Made by a program: the position numbers and the translations under genes. This document shows positions 1 through 11,476 of a stretch of 29,707 nucleotides of DNA, one piece after another. The notes under the pieces were generated by a model. It was given only the letters and a program-made list of their open reading frames with translations. It was not told where the DNA came from and did no database searches. The DNA lies in assembly GCA_004151065.3 (NCBI GenBank), contig NWUY0300061715.1, positions 17,438-47,144 on the forward strand. Reading direction: 5' to 3'. Source of the stretch: Larix sibirica. Taxonomy: Eukaryota > Streptophyta > Pinopsida > Pinales > Pinaceae. Each line of letters opens with the position of its first letter. The stretch's first letter is position 1.

Positions 1-1400
1 GCTCCAATTCACACCCGAGACTTGAACATGGGACTGGTTTATTTTTGAGGAATACATTGTGATAAGTGATGGGGTGTCAGGTCAACAACATCCAACTAAA
101 CCCTCACCCTTCCAGGATCTGGGGTAACTCGCTAGAATCCACCCCTGACTTGGCTAGAAACCAGCCTAGTCCTTCTTCCATGTAGCCTGACCTTCCACGC
201 AGGCTCTCCACAACATTCTGGGGTCTCTTCCCTATGAAAATGACCTTCTGGAATAATCTTGCGGGATACCCCTCTTCACGCAATTGTGGGTTGCGGGCAC
301 GTTCCTGGCGCTCCCCGGAAAGTATTTCCATAGCGATCCTCCGCAAACTCCTTTCCACAATACTTTTTCCACAACTTGCGGATTGCGGGTTGCAGGGTGT
401 CCTCTCGACTTTTCCGAAATATATTTCCCGCAAAGTCTACTCGCAACTCTGCCTCTGCAACTCTTCACCGCCAACTTTCGCGCTACTCTCCTTTTTGCAT
501 GACGATGTTCCACCATCAATCCTTTGCGGATATGATCTCAGCCATTGATCTATGATCAAGATGGGATCCTTCACTTAGGCTTGCGGGAATGTTATTTTCC
601 GCGCAAATTCACTTCAAACAATGCTCCTACGTCGTCAATCTTTTGTCCAGATTAGATCTAAGCCATTGAACTCTACAAGTTAGATTTACTTAGCTCCTTC
701 TTAGATTCTCGATCAATTGATCATGGAAATGATCAACCCAGCTCGACCCTTATCTGGATATTTAGAAAAATTCACACACAGAACAATCCTACTTAGATAA
801 TGGAAAGTGATTGGCACGCAAACAACTTGGGGTTCTGCACTGCACACCGAGATCAAATGAACGCAAGACAAAGATTCATTCACATAGAAAACAGGCCACA
901 AATGCACACTACTCTACCTGTCATAAACTCAATACGTTCTTGATTCAAATGCACATAAATATTTCTACATTCATTTACAAAAGGTATGAAAATTGCATTC
1001 CCTACAGAATGATTAACTCCTACAGTCGACCAACCCACCAACAGCCAACCGACCAACCAACCCTTAGCTCATTCTACTCTGCCCTACTTATGCATTCGGC
1101 TCCCTAATAGAAACTAGAGCCATTCAACAAACCTAACAACCTAATAGACTCCATGACGGCGGGTCTGCATCACTACTCAGTCGACTTCCTAATCTGGCTT
1201 GATCTCCACATAGAGAGTATCAACTCGTCGCTAGTTCTATCTTACCAAAAATAGACAATGCATCAGATGGTTACCCATCCTGCGATCTGGAATCATTAAA
1301 AACGGTTTAGACTGTCTACATCAGAACAATTCGCCTCCATACTAGCCGCAACATGTGACCATGTAACCACATTGATGACTCAGCATCGATGCTCCTGCAT
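1..1400. repeat. GC-richer retroelement-like stretch without identifiable gene
   Basis: No recognisable protein is encoded. The stretch is richer in G+C than most of the window and repeats the word TTGCGGG and close variants between about 260 and 590. Two diverged copies of a block around GATCTCAGCCATTGA (about 505-575) and GATCTAAGCCATTGA (about 625-690) lie about 120 bp apart. Words of the type 'agatct-agccattga' are common in plant LTRs and other mobile DNA, and on the minus strand the 600-1,140 part looks like LTR or leader sequence. Overlapping minus-strand frames at 104-433 and 232-519 stay open, but they have no family resemblance and look incidental. The left edge lies outside the window and the right edge is where LINE A becomes readable. 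The retroelement assignment is an inference. Confidence 0.3.
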
Positions 1401-1409
1401 CACAAAGAT

Positions 1410-4400
1410 TTATTAATTGATTCCTCTTGGATAATTCAGATGGCAAGGACATTCTTTTCCTGAGGGAAATGTGTGAGAATTTTGAAACTTTGCATGGCAA
1501 TAAGATCAGGAATGGAAGGCTTATCCTGAAAGATAGTGCGGTTTTAGGCTAGCCACACCCCCCAATTTCTAATAAGGGGGGGGTCTTTGAATTTCTTAAA
1601 AATTTCATTAGACACCCATTTTTTCCAAGCCTCCTCAATATTCTGACCAAGCCAGGAGAAATTTTCACTGAGTATTCTGCTGCATTCTTTCCAAGTTTGC
1701 TCAACAAAGGGGCATGTGATAAAGAGGTGGGATACCAATTCCTCTTGATATTTGCATAATGAGCACCATCCTAGTCCCTCAATATGCCTTTTATCCATTC
1801 TATCCACATTAGGAACATTGTTTTCAATCATGCACCACATAAAGATGTGCGCTTTCTGTGGGCATATTGATTTCCAAATGCCCTTCCACCACCACTGCAT
1901 GCCCCTTATCTGAAGATCAACAATTAGCTGAAGATATCCCAGTTTTGGAGTGTATCTTCCATGTGATTCAGACTTCCTAATAAGTTCATCTTCATGATCA
2001 ATAAGCCTGACGTGGGAGGTGCGGAGAGATATCAAGTATGAGTTCCAATCTTCAACTTGTTCACCCTCCAATATCAAAATGTGGCCTTCTTTCCAGCCTT
2101 GTTTCCATAAGGAAAAAGTCGCAGGATCAGCTATCTAATTTAGATGGTAAATGACCTGAACATGTAATTGATGAATAAGATCAATGGGAAGAATGTGATT
2201 ATTTTGACTTACAGGCCAAGGATCATCCCCAATGCGCACTTTGGTGCCATACCAATCCTCCAAGCTAGACCATCTTTGATAAGGTGAAAAGAATTATTCA
2301 TCGCCTTCCATATTATCGAAGAGATATGGCACTTCTTATTTGGGTTACAAATCGGTTCTTCAACTGAAGCAAGAGCAATATATTTTTGAGTGACAACTTT
2401 GGACCAAAGGCCAGGTGATAAGAGAAGAATCCATCCGGCCTTTATTGCTAGTGTTTTTCAAAATAAGAAGATGTTTTTTAAGCCCCAACCACCATATAGT
2501 TTTTGGCATGCGATCCTTTCCCATATTTGGCTGTAGTTTCAGCCCATAAGAAATTGAAACAAATCTTCCTTGCTTTTTCTAAAGTGACCTTTGGGATCCA
2601 TGCCAGTGACATCCGGTATACCAAAATTGATTCCGGTACCGACTTGACGAGGGCCAGTCTCCCAGCATGTGATAACCACATGCCAACTCCAAATTTTAAA
2701 TCTTTTTTCCAATTTTGAAAGCAACCATAACCAACCCTCCTTCTGATAGCTGTTAGGTTTTAGGGTGAAGCCCAAGTATTTAAGACCCAATTCAAAATCC
2801 CTTAGTTCAAAGAGACTGTATTGTCAAATCTCTTCACCATACTTGTTGATGGTAGTCAGAGTGGATTTCCTTAAATTTATCTGCATACCAGTTGCTTTCC
2901 CAAAAAGCTCTTGGATCTCATACGGTTTTTCAGCATCCCTAATTGAGCCATCACAAAACATTAAGACATCATCTACAAACAGAAGGTGGGTGATCCATAA
3001 TGTAGCTAAAAATAGGAATCCCTAGGAAAGCTCCCACTCATTTTGCCTCACTCGGGGATTTGTTGAGGCCTTTAGCAATTAGCATGAATATCAAGGGAGA
3101 TAAAGGGCATCCCTGTCAAATACCACTTTCAACATGGAAGAAGGGAGAGGCCGATCCATTTTTTAGGAATGCAAATGAGACAATAGTGATGCAACTCATG
3201 ACCCAATTTATGAAATTCACCGAAAGCCTAAGTGTGTCAAGAGAAGGTGGATATATAACCAGCTTACCCAATCATATACTTTAGATTGGTCGATCTTTAG
3301 CACAACACCTTTTAGCCTCCTGGTTTTTAAACTATGTAATCCTTCTTGGTCTACCCCAATAGCCTCATGAATTTGCCTTCCTTCCAAGAAATCGAATTGT
3401 TCACAAGTGATGGCTTTTCAGAGGATTTTCTTTAATCTTCTGGCAATGATTCTGGAACCACTTTATAAGTGATTTTGCATAGTGAAATTGGCCTAAAATC
3501 ATCCATTGATTGGGGATTGTCTAATTTTGGAATGAGGGCAGTGAAAGTTGTGTTCAAAGGAGCATGCATGAAGCCTTGGTTCATGTATTCTTCCACCAAT
3601 CTAAGTAAGTCCGGACCAATGGTGTCAAAGAGCTCCAAGAATAATTCCATCATCCATCAAGACCTAGGCTCTTATCTTTTTGAAAACTATGAAGAAATTT
3701 TTTCAATTCATCCTCTGAAACTTCTTCCATTAATTCCCTATTTTCTTCATGATTCACAAAACTTGGCAAAATTTGAGCCATTCTGACCACTTCAGCGATT
3801 ATGACCCGATTCTCAACTGTGAATAGGGATTGAAAATGAGTCTTTCCCAAATTGGCCAATCCTTCGAAGGAGGATTTATGGTCATTATTTGGACCTTTAA
3901 GTCCCCAAATAGTGTTCTACATCTTTATACCCTTTGCGTAGGTGTGAAAAAATTTTGTTTTTTCATCACCACTCTCCAACCAAATGGCTATGCTCTTTAA
4001 ATGTTGAATTTATTCTTGATCTTTGAGGTTTTACTCTTTTTCCTTCCAACCCAAAGAGTAAGGCCTTGGAATCCTAAGAAATATACCCACCACCTTCGAA
4101 TTCATACAGGGATTGTAGATCTTCCTCAACCTTTTTTAACTCTTGTTCTTCAATTATTTTCTTTTCATTTTCCCAACCATGTACCTCTTTCTTCACCTTG
4201 TTTAGATTATGAGTAAAATGTAGGGCAGTTGGTCCCCCTTCATCTAGATTGTAAGGGACCCAAGCATTTTTAACTAACTCCTTAAAGCAATCCTCTTTTC
4301 GCCATGTTGCACAGAATTTAAATGGACTAGATGGATTTTTAAATCCCCATTCAGTTCCAAAAAAATTGGGAACTTATCTGATTCCCCACCATATTCGATA

Positions 4401-5075
4401 CATTGCCTCAATACTAGCCTCTTATCTAATAACTTCTCTTAGACCAAAAAATTATCCAATCTTTTTACAATTCTAGCTTCACTCGTTCTCTTATTGCTCC
4501 ATGAAGGTTTTAATTTGACGGGTTCAATGTCAAGAAGACCACTATGAAGAAGCTTCTGAGAGAAGTAGTCTAAAAGGGAGTCTACCCTGGCTCTGGGCCC
4601 CCAGACTTCATGTGACCCTAGAGAGAAATTTAGATATTCGCCTATAATCACATTTTCAGATTTTGTAAAAGATTTCCTGAAAAAAACATCCTAAAAGGGA
4701 ACCCTCTCCACATAAGGCCCGTAAATATTTAATACAGTGAGGCACGTCCCAAGTTCCATTGAAAATGCCTCCATTCCAATTCCAAATTCAAAACCCCACA
4801 TGCTTGGGGCATTGATCGGTCTAGGGTTCCATCCTATTGCTAGGCCACGCGAGTGACCTCGTGCATCCAGAGTCGAAAAGATCCAATCTTTAAAGAGATC
4901 TTCCAGGATTTTTTAGATATCCTCCCCAAAACCCAAACTCTCTTGCAACAAAATTATCGTTGGTTGATTTGTCAATATCAACCTCTTGATGGAAGATTTT
5001 TTGGATGGTCCTCCTACACACCGACAGTTGAAAGAAAGGAGCTTAATGGGTTAACCCCTCTCGGGGATTTCTTTG
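1410..5075 (-). pseudogene. LINE A ORF2: endonuclease / reverse transcriptase / zf-RVT, broken
   Basis: This is the replication protein of an L1-type element, acting by nicking the target and reverse transcribing from the nick. The apurinic-type endonuclease starts near 5,060. LLQES with its catalytic Glu is at 4,937-4,951, and GLAIGWNP and LNIYGPY follow. The GDLN-type box near 4,630 reads GEYLNFS, so its Asp is lost. The RT is readable from about 3,860 (ELKKFLHSFQKDKSLGLDG) through DDFRPISLCK (about 3,480) and FLEGRQIHEAIGV (about 3,370) to the active-site FVDD at 2,968-2,979, then GLKYLGFTLKP near 2,780. The zf-RVT lies at 1,690-1,920, with CSLC, then H and C in the expected pattern and WWWKGIWKSICPQKAHIFMW upstream of it. 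The longest open part is 1,544-2,077. Many stops and shifts separate the pieces, so no functional protein is possible. Confidence 0.85.
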
Positions 5076-7035
5076 ATCTAAGCGCCCCATCAATAGTCTA
5101 TTGCCTATCAGCAGCTTGTTCCACATGAGCACCTTCTTGTGCAATGGTGAGGTGAGAATGTCTGCGTCGACCTTTACCTTTTGCAGCAATTGGAAAAAAA
5201 TTTCCCAAAGCCTTATGACCAAACATAATCTCAAAAATGGCAGAGGCCTCCCTAGAACTAAGATGGAATGAATTGGGTCTTCATCTGAAATGAAGGAAAT
5301 ATAGGACACTTCTGGGACACCAATAGGGGTAGGGGATATGGCGCCTAAGGGAGGGGAGGAGGGGATTAGACAAGATATAGAATTTGACATAACAAGAGAA
5401 AGGCGATAAGAGGGAGTTGAGGGTCCCTTAGAAGGGGGTAAGGAGTAGGGGACATTCCAATCTTTTCCCAACAGGTTTAAAGAATTTTTTGGTGGATTGA
5501 CAAAAGGGAAGTGTATGGATTCCTTACCTGGAAGATCAGCAAAACTATCAATAAGGCATTTTGTGTCTGGTAATTTGTCCCCTGTGTTGCTAACTGGAGT
5601 TAAAGAAGCATCTAAACGAGCCCACGATCCACTGGGCACTTCCCAAGCTCATGATGATCCCAAATTTCCATTCTCTGAGGGGTTCACGGAGATCCATCTT
5701 CCATCGGATTCGAGATATTTTCCTGTATAGCCAGCCCTCCCCATTGCTAGGCGCTTTCTGGGCGTTGACCTATTTTATGTGAAATGAAGTGCACATTGGC
5801 TTGCTATAATCCCATAATCATGGCATCTTCTACATCTAAAGCGAATCCCTTCATAGTCTAGCGTATCATGTGGTACTTCCTTCCCGCATACGAGTTTAAT
5901 TTCTTCATGCAACCCTTCTCAGATGTTGAGTGAGACTAGAATACAGGCCACGTTCAACCTTTTAGTGTCTAAGAAAGGCATCTCAATCCTCTATGAACAC
6001 CCCAAGGGCATTGCTAAAATCCCAGAAATAATCAATATTCCAAAATTGCAAAGGAAGTCCAGGTAATTTTACACAAAACGGGACCACGTCAACCCTCTCC
6101 TTCCTTGTGTCAACCATGGACGTCCACTTCTTGAAGAGGATAAGAGTGAAATCAGTATGCCAATATTGTTGCAGAATACAGTCTGCATCGTCCACTGAAG
6201 TGAATTTGAAAACAAATCATCCTCGTGCCAGAACTCGAGTCTCTAGAACATAATTAAGCATAGTACTAAACCAAACATTTTTTGCCCAATATTCAAATGT
6301 GAAGCGACTAAAGTATCTACCTCGTTCCTTCCTTACCACTTTCATCTCTACCATATCAACAGTTTGGGGTATATTTACATCAACCCCACAAACCATCCTA
6401 AGAGGTCATCCTTTGGATTTTGCACAATTTGACTTCCTAGGCTTTTGGCTTGCCCTACTGCTGGATTCATGGTTGTTACTTTAGGAGTCGTTCGAGATCT
6501 TTTATAGACTCTTCTAATTCTCATCGTCTGATCCCATCGAGTTTCCACTCTGATTAACAGGCCAGAGAAAAGAAGAGATGAAGCCCTCTAATCCCAAAAG
6601 GTGCAGGTCATCCAAAGAATAGAAATCATCCACCAAGGGCTTAGAACTAACTTGGCCGAAAGACGTCCAACCTGCGTCAAGAAGGTCATCAACCCATGGA
6701 AAACCTACCACCCCCTGTTCAGAGGAGAAATATGGGTTAACGAAAGCCTGAATAGGAGGGACAATTAGGGGTCCCTTCAAAGGGGAAGAGCCCAAGAAAA
6801 AATGCTCTGCATCATTGAAAAGTGAGAAGGGTTTTCCTCCCAAACCCTTGGACAAACCGCGTGTTGAGAACATAACCATAGCGGTTTTTGAGCTAGAGGT
6901 AAACCATATGCCTGCGGAGGACTGAAACAAGGGATGAGTAAATTCTGATTCCAAAGAAGAGGGGAACCCTCCTGGTGTCACCACGGGTTCCATCGAGGCT
7001 AGCACGTCGTCTATAAATTGTTCCTTATCCGCCAT
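5043..7035 (-). pseudogene. LINE A ORF1: DUF4283/zinc-knuckle nucleic-acid-binding protein, broken
   Basis: ORF1 of plant L1 elements encodes an RNA-binding chaperone. The first piece (7,035-6,514) starts at a Met and is rich in Ser, Gly and acidic residues, ending in GSDDEN. It is followed by a DUF4283-like core around 5,983-6,195 with VPFCVKLPGLPLQFWNIDYF, the usual 'V..W.++.+LP...W' signature. A CCHC knuckle sits near 5,795-5,840 as CRRCHDYGIIASQC, where the position normally held by His is Ile, so zinc binding is lost. A Pro/Ser-rich C-terminal piece (5,639-5,043) runs almost to the start of ORF2 and ends just after ORF2's endonuclease would begin. Frame changes separate the blocks. The start at 7,035 is chosen as the first Met after the leader. 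Confidence 0.7.
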
Positions 7036-7295
7036 GTTCCGTTCAAAAGGTATGAATATCAGTTGACCTTCTAGGGGGTCAGGGGAATAGTCAACTAGTT
7101 CCTCCTCTGAGAAATCTATTTGGCCAAACCTTCACCTGATGAAAACCGCCAAGGGGATCGCTACTACCAAGTGGAAAAAAAAAAAAAAGTTAAAAAAGGG
7201 GAGTTTTGGGGGGATGCAGCTGCAGCCCCAAGTCACCTACCGCCCATCATAGAACCGCCATCCTCCAAGCCCCCAAACTGCAAAACCCCGATATC
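7036..7295 (-). other. LINE A 5' leader, G-rich on the minus strand
   Basis: On the minus strand this begins GGGGTTTTGCAGTTTGGGGG and continues G-rich, with a run of thirteen T (plus-strand A run at about 7,175-7,188) before the first ORF1 Met. G-rich leaders of this type are usual at the 5' end of plant L1 elements and can carry the internal promoter. A plus-strand reading frame at 7,120-7,323 is an incidental antisense frame. The end near 7,295 is set by the abrupt switch to A/T-rich sequence. No target-site duplication could be paired because the other end is unclear. Confidence 0.5.
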
Positions 7296-7850
7296 AAATT
7301 TTATTAGTATTTATTTAAATTAATTTAATTTATAAAATATATTTTAGAATTTTTTAGAATAAAATTAAATTAAATTAAAAAGTAAAACATTTTTTTCTAT
7401 ACATAAAAATATAAAATATTTTTTTTTTTATTGTATACTGAAAATTAAATAAATCATGATTTCATTAAAGAAAACAAAATTGTATTTATCATGTGTTGTG
7501 TAACATGTATTTTATTATTTATCATTATCCTCTATATCATATGTAATAATCCATCTTACTGGATTTACTCCTCCCAATATTCCAAAAATAGAATAGTCTA
7601 AAAAATCTTAACCATACAATTCTCGTTGGATCACCATGCAGGTTTGAATATTTCTCCTTAATAATCTTTTTAATAAACTATAAGCATATCTAATAATAAT
7701 ATTTGAGCTCATAAGAGAGCATTACAAAAATTTATATCTTAATAATAAAAAATGCCCATTAAAGGACTTTCATCATGTAAATTTAAAGTCTTCAACAAAA
7801 CACATAAATTGTCTAGCCCGATAGAAAAATTAAAGAAAATAAGCATGATC
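7296..7850. other. AT-rich spacer between LINE A and LINE B
   Basis: Strongly A+T-rich DNA with homopolymer runs (T7 near 7,390 and T11-12 near 7,419-7,430) and no plausible coding sequence on either strand. The T run at about 7,419-7,430 would be the poly(A) tail of a minus-strand element, so LINE B may extend down to there with 7,430-7,850 as its 3' UTR. That assignment is an inference, because no target-site duplication is visible. Confidence 0.35.
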
Positions 7851-7889
7851 ATATTGAAAGGATTGACCATCCTTAACTTCCCAAATATG

Positions 7890-8290
7890 CCATTAACCTT
7901 CATTCAAAGATAAGACAGCCTTAGAGACCTTATAAGCCAGCTCATTCCTATCTCTATAGACATGATGAAAATAAATTTGGTCAGAAATGATAGCAATGGA
8001 CTTCATCTCTTCAAACATATGTCTTAAAGAAGTGTTCTAATTAGTATCCCCCTCATCCATTTATCAAGAACCATGGAATCCCCCAAATTTTGTAATTTTA
8101 GGAAACCTTTTTCAACCACAAGCATGAGGGTTAGCTACAGAGTCATTAATTATGCATGCTTATTTGTTCCTCTTCCCAAACCAACTTTAAATTTCACCAT
8201 GTTAGAGTCCGTCAAGTATATAACACTTCTTACCCCACTAATATGAATATCCCCTTGCACAACACCATTAAAATAATCCCAAGCACCTAA
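7890..8290 (-). pseudogene. LINE B RNase H domain, broken
   Basis: In several plant L1 elements an RNase H follows the RT and removes RNA from the RNA-DNA hybrid. Here the minus strand reads AWDYFNGVVQGDIHISGV near 8,280-8,225, then FKVGLGRGTNKHA near 8,190-8,150, then GDSMVLDKW near 8,075-8,050, then IYFHHVYRDRNELAYKVSK near 7,980-7,925. These correspond in order to the FDGA strand, the glycine-rich AE helix, the GDS strand and the His/Asp end of plant RNase H. The first catalytic Asp is Asn (FNGV) and the last is Tyr (ELAYK). At least two frame changes occur. The family call is firm from the order of motifs, and loss of activity follows from the changed residues. Confidence 0.7.
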
Positions 8291-8531
8291 CATGTCCACC
8301 TCATCCACAACAACTTGTCTAGGAGGCTTTGGGGGTTTTATATTGCTTGAAATATCTAAGAATATTCAGACCTTGGGTAGCACACTAAATGGTGGGTATA
8401 GTCCTACCTTCGAGCACATTGGAATTCCTCATGAGCCAAATGCCCCAAGTAAAGATGAGTCACAAATATCTAAAGTTCTTCATAAGTTAATTCTCATACC
8501 AAGACCACAAACAAACCTCATTAAAGGACCA

Positions 8532-11131
8532 CTACAAACATATTTCAACCCAATGATATTCTCCACCTTTTTCTAAACCTGCATAGAATGAGGATATAAT
8601 AGAGTAAGGACATAAAATAGTCTCCTCGTCTGATTTACAAAGAGAACACTTACTAGGGCCATATCTACACCTCTTCAATAAACTATCCCTTGTGAGAACC
8701 TTGTTCCTTAGCACCAACCAGGTGGAAATTCTAAAATTGAGTGGACATTTAAATTTCCAAATTTGTTTGAACCACCATGTTCGATTTCCTATCACATCAA
8801 CATCATACAACACTTTATAATCAAACTCTGGAATATAGTAACCCCTACAAGATTCTTCGACCATGATAGTTCATCATTTGAAAACGAAATCTAAACATGA
8901 CTAGATTTTAAGGAAATGATAAAACCCTTCCATTCATGAGCCTTGCCTCCATATAAGTTTATAACTTCTATTGAATTCCACTTTCGACGCTGTGTCATGG
9001 AATTATCCAATCCACAACCTAACTAAGGGTAAAATAACCCTTTTCGTGCAATGAGTTAATTAAAATCCTTTTGGGTCTAAATGGATCACCACAACCAAGC
9101 CAAGGGTAGGCACCAATTCTAACCCTTTTTCTTTTACCCACCTTCCAAATAAGACATCTCCCAACCATAGTAAATGCCAGTACTACTACCTTCCAAATTA
9201 TGGACACATTATGAACATAATTGGAAGGCTTCTCAATTTGTTCTTAAAATCTAGCAAGAGCCACATATTTTTTAGTAAGCACCTGATTCTAAAGACCTTG
9301 ATCTATTATCACTCTCCATCCACTCTTTGCAACTAGTGCTTTAGCAAACCTATGAATATTTGTAAGCTCCCACCCACCATATTCCTTAGGAACAATAATT
9401 ATATGCCATTTGACCCATGCCATACCATACTTTTCCTGATCACTAAACCATAATAATTTGAATGAAGGTTAATGACATCCAATAGACTAAAATGGCTTCT
9501 AATATTGACTTAGCCAACACAAGCCTTCCCTCCCTTGATAACCATTTACTACACCATAATGAGAACCTTTTATCCACCTTAACCATAAGCTAGTCTCAAT
9601 CTCTCTTAACATAGTCATTTGACTTTAGATAAAATCCAAAATACTTTAATCCATCCCAAAGATCAAACCATTGAAATGGAAACAACTGAGAGAAAATTTT
9701 GACATTATCTTCATCAACCCCTAAAAAAGATACTATAGACTTATTCATATTGATTTTTAATCTAATTGCAATACTATAATGATTGAATATATCTTTCATT
9801 TTTTTAGCATTTATCATAGAACCATCACATCACAATAAGATATCATCTACAAATAACAAGTGAGAAAGATAATACAACCCATCAAATTTTACACCTTTGA
9901 ATGTACCTTTTCTCTTGGCTTCCATTAAAGCCTTGTTCAACCCTTCAACCATAATGAGGAACAACAATGGGGACAAGAGGCAGCCTTGTCTCAAACCCTT
10001 GCCAAGCCTAAAAAAAGCTAAAGCCAATCCATTAATCAAAATAGAGAAAATACACTAAGGAAACACAACTCATCACCTAGTTTACAAAGTGAATATTAAA
10101 TCCCAAACATATGAGCACCATCCTTAAATAAAACCAAGTAACCATATCACAAGCCTTTGAAAGATCTATCTTTACAACCATCGCATGCAGTCCTTTATTC
10201 TTTGTAGTATTTAGACTAGACACACCAATGGATTCATGGATTTGTCTACCTGATAGGAAGCCAAATTGTTCAATAGAGATGGAAGCAGAAACCAATGAAT
10301 TTACTCTCATGATATAATTTTTTCTATAATCTTATATATGCAATTACATAATGAAATAGTCTTGAATTCCTCAAAAGAAGAGGGATCATCCAGTTGTGAA
10401 TTAAGCCTGCTATAAAAGTAACATTGAAACTAGCAAGCATCTTCCTAGTCATCTTAGACTCATCGACAACATTCAATGTACCCTCCTCAACAACCTCGGT
10501 GAAAGCTAGGAAAAATTCCACAGGACAACCATTAGGCGTTGGAATCTTATCTTTTTGAAAAGCATGAAGAACAATTTGCAACTCCTTTTTGAAACCTCCT
10601 CCAATAATCTCTCATTGTCTCCATCATTTACAAAACTATGAAAAAATGAAGTCATTATGACCACTTCTACTATTGTAACCCCACTTACAACCTTGCAAAT
10701 ACTAGTAAAATTATCAATACCAACTCTAGCAATATCTTCCAAGCTAGAAGTCACTTATCCATCATTCATGTTAATCTTCCAAATAGTATTAGCATTCTTC
10801 TTGTGGACTAAATGACATTATTCTTGTGGATACATATTGATGGAAAAACTTTCTATTTTCATCACTAGCTCTGACCAAAGAGATCTACTCTTTCATCTCT
10901 GAGTTGCTTCTTTATTTCTAGGATCATTCTTCTCCTTTGCTCCAATTGGTTGACCCTCACCTTATACTCCTTCTTAGGATAGCCAACCATATCTTGAAGA
11001 TATAAATAATTTAGCTTTCCCTTAATAGCAATAATATCATACTCTTCCTTTGGTTTTTTATTATGTGCACAATGCAAAGCTTCATGTTTAATCCTCAATA
11101 GGTTTTCCTCAAATTCCAAAGAATCTAACAC
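8532..11131 (-). pseudogene. LINE B ORF2: RT and zf-RVT, broken
   Basis: Readable blocks on the minus strand run right to left. A charged linker (11,131-10,865, ending RDERVDLFGQS) precedes RT N-terminal blocks (10,754-10,324, including KKIRFQRLMVV and FNVTFIAGLI). Next come EQFGFLSGRQIHESIGV and VVKIDLSKACDMVTWFY (10,310-10,077), where the first catalytic Asp is kept. GKGLRQGCLLSPLLF follows near 10,000, then LLFVDDILL with FVDD at 9,842-9,853. WDGLKYFGFYLKSNDYVKRD is near 9,600-9,660. The zf-RVT region is at 8,864-8,532, with WKFKCPLNFRISTWLVL and the CSLC pair. At least six interruptions prevent a continuous protein. The palm-domain Asp residues are all still present. Confidence 0.8.
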
Positions 11132-11135
11132 ATTT

Positions 11136-11330
11136 CACTAATAGAATTTGGAAAATAAGTGACTACATGACTAAAAAACTTAGTCACGACGGTGTTTTTA
11201 AGCTAAATACTACTAAATTTGAGCAAACAACTAAATACTACTAAATTAAATGACTAATTTAGTCATGGGATAAAAAATACACCATTAGATAATAAGTGAC
11301 ACAACTAAAAATGGCAAAAAATGACTAAGT
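11136..11330 (+). mobile_element. CACTA (En/Spm)-type transposon end with subterminal repeats
   Basis: The sequence begins CACTAATAGAATTTGG at 11,136, matching the CACTA terminal signature of plant En/Spm elements. It is followed by the usual subterminal motif clutter: TGACTAAAAAACTTAGTCA, two copies of CAACTAAATACTACTAAAT-type words, and ATGACTAATTTAGTCAT (a near-perfect palindrome). LINE B stops exactly at this point, as expected if the element inserted there. TTT at 11,133-11,135 would be the left copy of a 3-bp target duplication. The matching inverted end (ending TAGTG followed by TTT) was not found, and no transposase is recognisable. This may therefore be a deleted or non-autonomous copy. 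Confidence 0.45.
11279..11301 (+). repeat. 23-bp repeat, copy 1 (second at 14,670)
   Basis: AAGTGACACAACTAAAAATG lies inside the subterminal region of the CACTA-like end. AAGTGACCCAACTAAAAATG recurs at 14,671-14,690 in the same orientation, in both places close to an ATGACTAATTTAGTCAT word. Because the second copy is direct rather than inverted, it is not simply the opposite end of one element. Confidence 0.6.
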
Positions 11331-11331
11331 G

Positions 11332-11476
11332 GGAGGTCTCTAAATCCATATAATATATACATATAATTGAAATTGTTAGTTTTAATCACTGAAGTTGCAT
11401 TAGAGTGGTGGACCAACAAAAAAATGGAAAATTACAATTTACAAGGGGTCTTTGAATCCATATAATATATACATAA
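11332..11476 (+). repeat. Pair of direct repeats with an AATCCATATAATATATACATA core
   Basis: The block GAGGTCTCTAAATCC plus ATATAATATATACATA at about 11,332-11,364 recurs with few changes at about 11,444-11,476 (GGGGTCTTTGAATCC plus the same AT core). It lies just inside the CACTA-like end. Its function is unknown and it is probably part of the same repeat. Confidence 0.5.

Larger units (their letters stand above)
1400..7295 (-). mobile_element. LINE A: long, decayed plant L1-type retrotransposon
   Basis: Read on the minus strand from about 7,295 down to 1,400, the order is a GC-rich 5' leader, ORF1 with a CCHC knuckle, then ORF2 with endonuclease, reverse transcriptase and a C-terminal zf-RVT zinc finger. 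This is the standard plant L1 layout. All parts are broken by several stops and frame changes, so the element is dead. The 5' end is taken near 7,295, where a G-rich leader (reverse complement of 7,200-7,295) gives way to AT-rich host-like DNA. No poly(A) tail (poly(T) on the plus strand) is seen at the 1,400 end, and coding similarity fades there. The 3' end therefore appears deleted or replaced by the repeat to the left. Orientation is the same as LINE B, but base composition and wording differ, so they are separate insertions. Confidence 0.85.
7420..11135 (-). mobile_element. LINE B: 5'-interrupted plant L1-type element with RNase H
   Basis: On the minus strand from 11,135 leftward one reads the linker between endonuclease and RT, then the RT, a zf-RVT finger and an RNase H domain, then an AT-rich 3' region that may end in the poly(T) at about 7,419-7,430. 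ORF1 and the endonuclease are absent. The element breaks off at 11,135, directly beside a CACTA-type transposon end, so the break is more likely an insertion than ordinary LINE 5' truncation. The missing 5' part is not recognisable further right in the window. The element is more A/T-rich than LINE A. Stops and shifts throughout show that it is dead. Confidence 0.8.

Noticed and set aside
104-548. Overlapping long open frames on both strands
   Set aside because: They mirror each other in GC-richer repeat DNA, have no family similarity, and are probably composition artefacts.
7120-7323. Plus-strand 67-codon frame with Lys and Pro runs
   Set aside because: It lies antisense to the LINE A leader and owes its length to the A-run and G-rich bias.
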